Shown piece after piece: positions 38,501 through 50,500 of a stretch of 64,000 bases of DNA. The stretch spans positions 2,232,001 to 2,296,000 of the forward strand of contig NC_081340.1 of assembly GCF_022539665.2 (NCBI RefSeq), written 5' to 3'. This stretch comes from Daphnia carinata. Lineage: Eukaryota > Arthropoda > Branchiopoda > Diplostraca > Daphniidae. Positions within the stretch are counted from its first letter, which is position 1. Each line of letters starts with the position of its first letter. The translations under genes were made by a program, and so were the position numbers. The notes beneath the pieces were generated by a model. The model did not search any database, had not been told where the DNA came from, and saw only the letters and a list, made by a program, of their open reading frames with translations.

Positions 38501-41500
38501 TCGTCTTCAGTGAGCGAAGATTCGGCTAACGAGGCTCTCACTTTGTCTTCTACGCTCAATTTTCTATCGAGCTCTTTCCTCTCCAACACATCGTCATGTC
38601 CCGCTTCCGTTTTGGCGATACGTTGACGGCCCAGCGGCGTTTCAGCCGTCAAATGTGACGTTTCGCTGTGTCGTGGAAGGCTGGCGTCCATCGATCGCAG
38701 CGCTCCAGGTGAGAGAATGGAAGACGCGGCCTCCAGTCTTCGGGATGTCCGTTGTGTTTGGCTGTTAGCATCCGCACTTTCTTCGACCGATCCTTCTGCT
38801 TTCATTTCTTGGCCGTTAGTTTCTTTATTGATGGATTCTTTGTCTTGGGCGGAATCTTTTGCGGGGCATTCGTTTAGTTGGGCTTCTCGTTTCAGCCGCT
38901 CCATTTCTTCAGCTTCAATGGCGAGCGAGGCTTGTTCAATAGCTTCTTGTAGGAGGAGTTCTTGCTCTTCAGCTTCTTTCTTGAGGCGATCCGCTTGCTC
39001 AGCTTCTTGCTTAAGACGTTCTACGTCTTCAGCTTCTTTCACGCGGCGCTCGTTTTCCTCCGCTTCTTTAACTAGACGTTCTTTCTCTTCCGCTTCTTTA
39101 GCTAGACGTTCTTTCTCTTCAGCTTCTTTAACTAGACGTTCTTTCTCTTCAGCTTCTTTAACTAGACGTTCTTTCTCTTCAGCTTCTTTAACTAGACGTT
39201 CTTTCTCTTCAGCTTCTTTAACTAGACGTTCTTTCTCTTCAGCTTCTTTAGCTAGACGTTCTTTCTCTTCAGCTTCTTTAACTAGACGTTCTTTCTCTTC
39301 AGCTTCTTTAGCTAGACGTTCTTTCTCTTCAGCTTCTTTAACTAGACGTTCTTTCTCTTCAGCTTCTTTAACTAGACGTTCTTTCTCTTCAGCTTCTTTA
39401 ACTAGACGTTCTTTCTCTTCAGCATCTTTGCGGAGACGTTCTTTCTCTTCGGCTTCAATTTTCAAGCGTTCCTTTTCCTCAGCCTCTTTTGCAAGGCGTT
39501 CCTTTTCCTCAGCCTCTTTCGCGAGACATTCCTTTTCTTCAGCTTCTTTCAGGGCACGTTCCTTATCTTCGGCTTCCTTACGGATACGCTCTTTTTCTTC
39601 GGCTTCGGCTTCTACTTTGAGGCGCTCTAGTTCTTCGGCTTCCTTGACAAGGCGATCACGTTCCTCAGCTTCTTGAAGAAGTCGTTCTTTTTCTTCGGCT
39701 TCTTTCAGGAGGCGCTCTTGCTGTTCGGCCTCCTGTTTCAGACGGATTTGCTCTTCAGCTTCTACCCTCAAACGCTCGTTTTCCTCGGCTTGTTCACGGC
39801 GACATTCTTCTTCTTCAGCTTCTCTACGGACACGTTCATTTTTTTCTTCGGCTTCTTTAAGGCGACATTCTTGCTCTTCAGCTTCCTTCTGAAGCCGTTC
39901 TTGCTCTTCAGCTTCCTTTTGAAGGCGCTCTTTCTCTTCAGCTTCCTTTTGAAGGCGCTCTTTCTCCTCAGCTTCCTTTTGGAGGCGCTCTTTCTCCTCA
40001 GCTTCCTTTTGGAGGCGCTCTTGCTCTTCAGCTTCCTTTTGGAGGCGCTCTTGCTCTTCAGCTTCCTTTTGGAGGCGCTCATTTTCCTCGGCTTCTTTGC
40101 GGAGACGCTCGTTTTCTTCAGCTTCCATTTTCAAGCGCTCATTTTCCTCGGCCTCTTTCACAAGACGTTTGTTTTCTTCAGACTCCTTCAGGAGGCGCTC
40201 CTTTTCTTCAGCTTCTTTAAGGGCACGTTCCTTTTCTTCGGCTTCTTTAAGGAGGCGCTCTTTTTCTTCGGCTTCTTTCAGGGCACGTTCCTTTTCTTCG
40301 GTTTCTTTACGTAAACGCTCGTTTTCTTCGGCTTCCTTAACGAGACGTTCTTGCTCTTCGGCTTCCTTAAGCAGACGCTCTTTTTCTTCAGCTTCTTTAA
40401 GGAGACGCTCGTTTTCTTCGGCTTCTTTACGGAGACGCTCATTTTCTTCGGCTTCTTTAAGGAGTTCTTCAGCCTCTTTAGCTGGGAGCTCTTGAACTTT
40501 AGCTTCTTTCTTGACGTGCTGCCTTTCGGCAGCTTCGCACTGAAGTCGTTCTTGTTCGGCAGCTTCTTCTTTGACGCGCTCAGTTTCTTTGGCTTCTTTG
40601 AGAAGCCTCTCCTTTTCTTCCGCTTCCGCTTCCTTGAGAAGACGCTCCTTTTCTTCCGCCTCTTTTAAGAGACGCTCTTCTTCTTCCTCGGCTCCTTTTT
40701 GAACCATCTCTTTTGCATGAATTTCTTTAACAAGGACCTCCCTCTCTTTAGCTTCCTTTTCGGTTGCATCGTTGACATGTTCCAACGTGTCTCCAACATT
40801 GAAGACGGTCGGCTGCTCCTCGTCTTTCATCTGCTCGTCTTGCATCTGAACTTCTTTGTTGACGTGTTCTTCAGTTGGCATTGAGGACAGTTCTTGCGCT
40901 TCAGCTTCCTTGCTGAATTGCTCATCTTCTTTGACCTCCTTTTGCAGCGCTGGAATTTCAACGTCATTAATATGCGACTCTACATTTTTATTACCGGACT
41001 CGACTCGAGTTGATTCTTCTTTCGTTTGGCATTGCTCCTCGTTCATTTTCAAATTCTCTTCCTGTTCATTTTTATGCTCTTGCAGCTCTAGAACTTCAAT
41101 GTTCTCCACATTTTTCTGCTCCCCAGCTTCGTGGACAGCTTCATTTTGGCTCCCATCTCCTTCGAGTTTCGCATCAGCCTCATTCCCAACTTGATTTAAT
41201 TCTTCAGCATCACCAGTAAGTATCTCCACTTTGCCAACATCTTTCTCCATGACATTCTCTTCTGCAGCGTCCTTCTTCGGGCATACCAATTCTTCAACAT
41301 CTTTCTGTACTTCATCCCTCAATTCAACCTCTTTTGTGCTTTCATCATCGACAACAACAGCGGCCTCTTCTATAGCCTTATCGTCCAACTCCGTCCCAAT
41401 GTCTTGCCGTAGCTCTTTCTTTTCGGCCAGCGCCAATTCTCCTGGAATTACAGGCTCATCGTCAGACTTCGCTTCTGATTGTACTGCAGCGCACGACTCT

Positions 41501-44500
41501 TCGCTCTTGGTAATTGCGAGTGGCGTGTCGTTGGTCACGTTTCCAGGAAGCTCGGCAGCCACGTCGACTACGCTTGTTGCACGATCATCGGCTTCTGGGA
41601 AATGCAGCGGCGGCCCCACGTCGCTGCATTGTTCCGCAATAATTGGCGATGATGCGGCCGACGTTTGTTCCACCTTTGATCCCGTCGTTACGTCTGATAC
41701 GTGCGCATTCAAATTGCTACCACCATCGGCAACATCGCCCCCAGTGGCTGCACAGGGGGCAGCAGCTGCTGCATCTGAAAAACCCCAAAGAATGTCTCGT
41801 TCGTCTTTGAGCGCGTCGCAACTTTGCCCCTTTGCGTCGTCCTCTTGCTGTTGGCGAGTGCCCAGCGAGCGGCCGGCATTGCTAGCAGATGACGTGGATG
41901 GATATTGTTCCAATTCGACCCCGCGATCTTCTACGGAGGCCTCATCCATTACAGTGTGCACGTCTGCTGCCAGACGGCTGGCCTCGTTCCAGCATTCCTC
42001 TGCACATGTCACATCGCCTCGCTCGGCGACCTGAATTCTTCCGCCGCTAGGCAGCGCAGACGGATGCCCATCTCGGGCAGATTCCGGCCCATCCGCACCG
42101 GAAGTTTGATCCGATTCCAGACGGACAGCTGACAATGTCGGTTCAACGAGGACCACGTCAGATGATGGGCCAGCCTCAATCGTCGGTATTCCACCGGCTT
42201 CTTGCGCCCGTTCCAGTTCGTTGGACGCAGACGGCATTCTTCTCTCCAGTGATTCGCGTGACGGCGCTTCGACGACGCTCGTCCGTCGCTGCGAATTCTC
42301 GTCCGCCGACGTCTCCGTCTCGTCCGCCGATTCCCGAATGTCCAACGAGCTCTTGTTGGACATCACGAAATCCTCCAGTTTGTCCTTGACGGCCGATAGC
42401 GGTAGATACGCGGCCGGCACCGTGGCGGCCACATCGCAAAGCGGCGTTGACATGACGACAGGCTCCTCGACAACGGCTGGCTGCTGGACGGTGGGCGTCG
42501 CCACGCAAACAGCCTCTTCGACGGGCGAGTCCGCCGTCTTGGGCGAGGTGAGCAAAACGCTGCAGCTATCCGAATATTCCAGCGGCGAATAATAGTCGGC
42601 ATCGACGGGCGATCGGATGCCATCGGCCGACACGACTTGATAATCCTCCACAACCTTGACTTCGAACTCGTCGTGTTCCAGGCTCAACCGACGTGGGGAC
42701 ATGACGATCGGCGTGGCCCCGCCGCTGTGCGATTCCAAATGCAGCGGCTGTTCCCTGTCGGACGGACACGTCTCCTGGACGAAAAGGGCTTCGTGCAGTC
42801 CAGTGATGGATCGCCGGACGTCCGTCACTTCGTACGGAAGATCCGGGATGGTCAAATCGTCCAAAAAGTAAGGATTGTCCCGCTGGTCCGCCTCTTCGAT
42901 GATCAGGGCTTCCATGGCCGACAATTCTTCAATGTCCGCCTCGGTCGGCGCTTCTTCGTACGACAATTCGCTCAGTGTCTTGGCCAGCGACGAATCGCCC
43001 GACCCGTTGACTTCCATCGGCACGTCGATGACGACGGCCTCCATCAACAGGGAGCCGGACGTGGCCGTTTCGCGGGTAAATCGCAAGGGGGGCAACTCGG
43101 TCGTGTTGCGGTACGAAATCCTTTCCGACAATTCCTCGGCAAAGAGCTCAACGATTTGCTGGGCTTCCTCTTCCGTCAGGTCCGGCGTTTCGTACAGAGA
43201 GACGGACACTTCTCTGCCGTCCAGGGAGACGCTAATTTCAGCCCGCTCCTCCGTCAAAGTATCTTCGGCATTGGCCGTCTCGTACAGGGAAATCTGCGAC
43301 GATCGCTCTTCCTGGATGGTAGACAGCGATGGATTGCGAGCGATGCGCGGATGCTCCGTGACGTAACTGCGCGGCTCGGCGTCCAGCAATGTCTCGTCGC
43401 GAGCCAAGGCGGCGTCCGCGTTCTGTTCGGCTTCGGGCCGATCTTCGAAGCCCAAAAGAGCGGCGGAACTGGACGACGTGCCCATACAATTATGAGCTTC
43501 ACAGGTGTAAGTGCCCAGGCAGCAAGTTCCATCCTGGCCGGACATGATGCGATGGATGTCGCCCGGTTTCAGCTCGACGCCGTCCTTGTACCACTTCAAA
43601 CTGGGCTGCGGCACGCCAATAACTTTGCATTCCAGGTTAACAGTGCCCTCGTCGGACAAGACGGCCCTGAGCGGTTCCAGGAAATGCGGTTTGCGGAAGA
43701 ATTTGGGAACAGTCAATTTGATGGAACAGCTGGTGACGGCATGACCGAAATCGTTGATGACGATGCATTTCCAGTCGCCTTCATCCGTAAATTCCAGGGG
43801 CTCCACATCCAAATGGCAGAGTCCGCCATCTTCTTTCCAGCTGCGGAATTTGTGCGTTTCGTCCAGGTCGATCGGCTCGTCGTTGTGGAACCAAGTGACC
43901 AGGAAGCTCTCCGTCGTGCTGGATACCTGGACAGTCAACCGCATGGCGTCGCCGACTCTGGCTTCGGTGGAGCGCAGTCCCTGGGCGAACACAGGCGGCC
44001 GGTGAGCGTCCATCAGCTGACGACGCTCCTCGTCGTTGAGCTGATTCTGGATGTCGTCGACGGTCAGCTCGGCGGCGCTGACGGCCGTGCCCATGCAGTT
44101 GCGAGCGACGCAAGAGTAGGATCCCAGGGAATTGGTCCCGCTCAGTTGGTAGACATCGCCCGGCTTTAATTCCTGGCCGTCTTTGAACCACTGGAGCTGC
44201 GGCGTCGGGAATCCGACCACTTTGCACTCGAAACTGACGAGTCCTTCTTCGGTCAAGACGGCCTTGAGGCTCTCGAGGAACCGAGGCGGCCGGTAATTTT
44301 TGGGGACGACGAGCGTCAGGACGGCCGAAGCGCTGGACTCGGCTTCGACGCCTTCGTTTTTGATGGCCACTTTCCACTCGCCGTCGTCGTCAATGTCCGT
44401 CGGCGTAATATCCAGCGAGTAGCCTCCGTGCCCGTCTGCGCCGACCACGTATTTAGGGCCGCCCTCTTTGGCCACGTCTTTATTGAACCATTTGACTTGA

Positions 44501-47500
44501 ACGGGCTTGGGGGGTACCATGACGCGCACAGAGAAGCGGACGTCTTCGCCGACTCGAATCTTCTGACTGAACGGCTCTTCGATGATGGCGGGCGGTCCAG
44601 CAGATTCGCTTTGACTCGGAGTCGATTGCTGTTGCTGCTGGGCAGCGTTGCGAACGCGCACCTGCGACGTCGAAACGGCCTTGCCGATGCAATTGACGGC
44701 CTCACACGAGTAGAGGCCCAACGAGGTGGCCGTCTCTTCGGCCGTAGAGTCCGAGTGCGGCGCACGGAAAGCGAAGACATCGCCGGCCTTGATCTCTTTC
44801 CCGTCTTTGAACCAATGGAGGACGGGCGTCGGGATGCCGACGACTTTGCACTCGAGAGAGACGGTGCCTTCCTCCGTCAGGATCGCCTGTAAATCTTCCA
44901 CAAATTCGGGTCTTTTGTAGCTTTTTGGCACCATAACGCGGAGCTGGGCAGTGGCCGAAACGCCCTCTTCCGAGCCGAACGTTTCAGCCAAAACGGCGCG
45001 ACACGTCCAGGCGCCTTCGTCTTCCAGCGCGACGGGCCAGATTTCCAGGCAATAGAAATTGCCTTCCTGCAGCATCTTGAAACGGCCGTGGGCCGTTTCG
45101 CCCGGCTGGAAAACTGGTAATCCATTGAAGAACCACGTGACGGCCAGGGCAGAAGAGCTGACGATTTCGGCCAGGAAACGCGCCCGCGTGCCCACTTTGA
45201 CCGTCTGGTCGGTCACGCATCGCAAAAAGATGGGCCGTCCGTCCGTTGCGAGAGCAGCCACGTCGGCGTCCATCTCGGCCATCGGCTGGCTACTCATGGG
45301 CGGAGACGTGCATTCACCTTTCGGCTGTCGGTCCAGCACTACACCATCTGCCAATGCAAACACACCAAACTGAAATCATTCACCAGCGTAAAAGAGCAAA
45401 AAAATCAAAAGTCCGGCCAAACGAGACGGAGCTTCGGCAGCGACTGGGGCTGTCTACCCAAACAGAGAACAGGAAGGACAGGGATAGAGAAAGGAAAAAA
45501 AGAAAAAAGAAAAAAAAAAGGGAAAGGCGCTCCCGCTAAAAAATCTCGAACCCAAACGGCCGGGGCAACAACGGGGTATATACACACTGGCTGAGTTCTA
45601 AAATCAGACCCGGGCAAAGAATAAATCCCAGAGCCCCTGGAACAGAGAGTGCGAGAGAGAGAAGAGAAGAGAAGAAGAAAAAAATAAAATAAAATAAAAA
45701 CAATTTCTGGATGCCTTTCACGTTTTGTCTAAACACCAAATTTCTTTTCTTTTTTTTTTTTTCCAATTTAAGTTTGTCTTTATTTTTACTCTTTTCATTT
45801 TTTGTTTGATTCCAAACGGCCGCTCTATATCTGTTCATTAAAGCCGACACGTTTCGAATTCTTTTTTTTTTTTTTTTTGGCCCTTATTGAATAGGGGGGG
45901 TCGAGAAAAAAAAAAGGATTTTAAGGCAACGGACTTGTTCTGGGAGACGCCCAAACACACAAGCTTGGGTTTAAAAATACATTGCAGCCCGTCAGTGTTA
46001 TTCCACCCCGTACGCACTGCCGCCAACGCTCACGCTCACGCACACAGACGCACACAAAAGCGCATTAGATGGAAATAGAGGAGAGGAGGTTTACATGTCT
46101 GAAAAACGCAGCAAGTGCAAATCACGAGACACGTGCAAATGTCGTGGCCAAAAAACATACGACCCCCCCCCTCCATTTTCGCACTGGAACTACAAACGAA
46201 CCTCTTTAAATCATCATTTTGAAACAACAAAAAAAAGAGGCAGGTGGAGGAGGTCTATTTCATTCTTGTTTCAAAACAAAAACAAAAATTCTTTTCTTGT
46301 CCCTTTAAGATTTTCAAAGAAAGCCTCGTGTTTTGACAGACGTGACATGGGGAATTGAGATTTTACCTGGTTCTGGCGTTTCGCCAAAGTCGCAACTGCT
46401 GATGGAGTCGACGGCCGACGTGATGTAGGCGTCGCTGTACTGCTCCGTGTGTTGCCCGTCTCCGTCACTTCCACGATGAGCCATCAACTCGCAGACGCCA
46501 GAGTCGATGGCCGCGGGATGCGATTGGACGGGATGCACGTCCTGATGCATCTCTTCTTCTTCTTCTTCTTCTTCCTGCAGCAAAATTGTTGGCACGTCCA
46601 CGTGATCGGCCACGGCCGGCTCCTCGCTCTCTTTCGCCACACTCGATTCCAGCACGTCGCACGACGGCGGCTCGACATGTTGCTCCATCAAAGTGAATTG
46701 GTCCGATGGTGTTGGTGGTGGCTTCATCTGTTCCATCACCGTCTCTTGCTCCAACAAGATCTGATCCGTTTGGTCCGATGAGCTCATTTCTTTATCACTT
46801 TGGCCAGCCTCGTTTTGGCCGGCTGCCTTCGCATCGCCAAAGTCGAGTTCGATTTGGTCCAACACTTGAAGCTCATCTTGGAGATCGTGTTCTATTTGGT
46901 CAAGAGCAGTGCTGGGCTGACTGTCTGCCACGGCATCATCGACGGCCACTTGTTCCAAGACATCGGACAATGTTAGCGGCGCCGATGAAGAAGCCACGCT
47001 GCTCAGCGCTGACTGGACAACTGCGTTGTGTACAAAGAGTCGAGCAGGTGAACGAGGTAGGAGGAACCCGCGTTGCTGGACGGGTACCATAGGTTGTTCC
47101 ACGACTTCCAGTTGTTGTACGACAACATCGTGACTGCTGCCCTCGCTGCTGTCATCGTCCAGCGAGAGAGCGTCTTCCAGGGAGGGACGTTCTGGCGACA
47201 CAGACGGAGATGAAGAATTCCTCGAAGTGCTGGAACCAATGCCAGACAGCACGTCATTGGACGTGAATCCCGGCAGAGACGACACTGTGACGGGTGCGGC
47301 CATTTTTTCGAGGACAGCTGACGCACTGAACGCGTAACGAGGATCCAATTCTACTTGTCCAGGTCGGTCAGGTGGTTCCGACATCAACGCCACCTCACCC
47401 ACAACTAAAAAAAAAAAAAACAAAAAAAAAAACAATAATGAATAAATAAATAAAATTGAAAAAATTTCATATTCAAATATCGTCCTCATCCGGCATGTTT

Positions 47501-50500
47501 TTGTTTTTCTTTTTGTAATTGCCCGGTTATGGACTTTAATTTAATAGTGACGTGTGCGTTTTTCTTATGAGTGTTTTGACATTTTTTGTCACGTTTCATG
47601 AGTGTTGTTTTTATTGTATTAAATTCGATTCATCGGGGGAGGGGGGTTACATCGTCAGTGCAAATTGGCCGTTCGTGTTTACGTGTGCTGGTTGCGCGTG
47701 CGTGTTTTGATGCCAATGTTTTTTTTTGTTTTTGCTTTAACATTTTTGTTTGTTTTCTAGTGCTTGATTTGTTTGTTTTTATGAGAAAAAAAAATAATAA
47801 TTTATAATAGCCACACGGATGCATTAGTGTTACGTGGCCGGCTATAGTTACCTTCTAAAGCAGGAGGAGTTTCCAGGATGGACGGGTTAGTTAACCGACC
47901 CAGTTCCAATTCAGACGCGTCTAGAGGCAGATAATCAAAATCGCCAGACCGAGTGACCTGCTGATCGCTGTCGCGCGGACCTAAATTAGAACTGGAGATG
48001 GTCGTATCATCGGGATCGACAAGCTCCGATGACGTCATATCCGGAACCCATGATGTCTCGTTACTGTCAATGTTCGTTTTCCGTTAGTCGACATTAAAAA
48101 TGTGATGCACCTCATGGGATTTTTCCTAATACCTTCGGGCGGGCAGACGAATCATATCGCTCTGGGCACTGGGCTCGCTCACTCCATAAGGATTTTCCGC
48201 CTTAATGCGGAAAAGGTAAGTCGATCCGGGAATCAAATCTCCTAAACGGATTTGAGGGGTACGCGACGTTGCCGCTTTAAGCCACATGTCCCAGCCCAGC
48301 TGGACCAATAACAAGGTCACATTTACTTTTTTAAAAAAAGGGGGGCAAATAATTTAATTAAAAAAAAGATTACCCTGTTATATTCAACGATGTAACAGCT
48401 TATTTCACAGCCTCCATCATCTTCGGATGGATCCCACTGTAAAGAGACGACTGTTTCCAAAACATCGACGGGTTGCGGTTTCCCAGGTACCGAAGGTCGA
48501 TCTGCAAATATTTAATTTTATTAAACATTCGATCGGAAGAAGAGGGTTGAAAGGGACTTACTGGCCACTGTGACGAGAAATGATGCGCTGTCCTCGCCCA
48601 GTCCGCTCTGAAATTTGACAGTATATTCACCGCGATCAGACCGTTTGGCCTGTGCCAATTTGAGGATGGTACAATCGGCCATGATTTCAATTTCCATGCG
48701 CCCGTCGGGTGCGAGCAGTTTGTTTTCATGGTACCACGTGATTTCCGGCCGGGGACGACCTGTGAATTCTACTTTCAACCGAATGATGTCTCCTTCTTCG
48801 AAAATAAGTCCGTCTTCATATTTCTTCGTCAAGACGGCCCTAGGTGGAGCTGTTAGAATAATAGCCAAATCCATTTAAACGTAATTTGATAAACAATTGC
48901 CTAATTACAAAAAAAAAAAAAAAAATTACCTTCCACTGACAAAATTGCGGACGAAGTGGACTGGCCGGCTTCGTTGGTGGCGATGCATTTCACCTCACCT
49001 TCATCACAAGCCAGGACGTCATTGACGACTAACGTAGACACGCCCGTGTCCGGATCGCGATCCGTCACGATCACTTTGGAATCGGTGGATGCGTTAACGA
49101 CCCACTGGACCTCGGGCGGCGGAATACCTTGAACTTCCACCACAAACTCGACTTTCTCGTGTTCCATAACGATGGCATCCCTTAATCCGACGGTGAACGA
49201 AGGCCGGACGACGTTGTTGGGATCGTACGGAACTAGATACGATTCCGACTCACTGCCCGGCTCCGACCATCCGATCGCGTTGGACGCTTTGACGCGGAAA
49301 CGATAATCCTGTCCAGGCTGCAGGCCCGTCAACGCCACTTCAGTTTCGCGGACATCCAGCGGATGCGCTCGTACCCATTGACCGTTTGTTCCAGCTTTCC
49401 GCTCGACAGCATATCCTTTCAAATAGAGATAAAAAGCAAATTAGCTGGGCAACGTTCACAGTGGAATGAAACTCAAATGGAATCTGATAGTTGGGGGCCT
49501 TGTAGGACATGGCAGGTATCTTATCTACCATTGACGGGCGTTCCACCATCAGTGTAGGGTGAAGCCCATTGGAGAATGACTGCATCGTCCGGCTTGTTAC
49601 TGTAGGCCAGCTGTTGGAAGGCGTCGCCACCCTGTCGAGGAATGACGACCGGCACGCCGGGACAACTCGGCCTGGCTGTAGAAAGAAAAGGGAAAAAAGA
49701 AATAAATAAACAAGCAGTGCAAGTATATACCGGAAGAAAATGGCTGGTCTGTCGTGTGGCAGACTGGCATCAGAACTATTAATAGCCGTTCACTCTTTTG
49801 GTTTAATGTATAAATACCACGACGTTTAGAAGGGGAAGGCGCTGCTTCGCCTGACTCTTTGCCGTTGTTGTTGCCCATCTTCCACTGACACTAAACACGG
49901 CCAAAGGCTGGCAAAAGGCAGGGGGGTACTTTCTACAGGAGGCAGACAAACAAGTCCATGGCACAGAAGGGGAGCTAAATAATCTGACGCTTGACAAAAT
50001 TGTGAACAATTTTTGCGCGGGAGCAAGGATGAGAGCAAACGAACGTCTTTTGCTGGACGCAGCACAACGGCGAATGATACAACTAGTCACTGCGTTTGCT
50101 CTCGGATTTTTTGGCAAGAGAAACGAACGAAACTCAAAACTGTGACCAGTGGCAGATGGGGAGGCGCGAATATAATCCTGCCCCGGCCCTAATGGCCGTC
50201 TGCCAGACGCTCATGTGGTCCAGCACAAATCAGCTCCTAATTTTTTTTTTCTTTTTCTTTGTCAAAGCCAAAACGAAGTTAGGAAAATACAAAAAGTTAT
50301 AAAAATAAATAACAACGGAAATCTTTTTTGACGGCTTCTTGCTACGCGTCAACAATGAAAAAGTCGAATTCCAACACGATAATCGTTAAAATACCAACGG
50401 TACGACTTCAAATGTTTAACGACTATGCTCTTTGTGCGTCTTTTCGTTCTCGTTTTCTAAATAAATTTCTTTAAAAAAAAAAAAAAAGTGAGGTAAGGAA

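Noticed and set aside
39061-39430. Regular 30-bp repeats as a CRISPR-like or satellite array
   Set aside because: The units have no spacers and lie in frame in a coding exon; they are protein repeats.
36100-41200. Long plus-strand open frames rich in Ser, Phe, Leu and Arg
   Set aside because: They are the complement of the E/K/R repeat exon on the minus strand. The 30-bp period keeps all frames open; no domain or independent codon signal is present.
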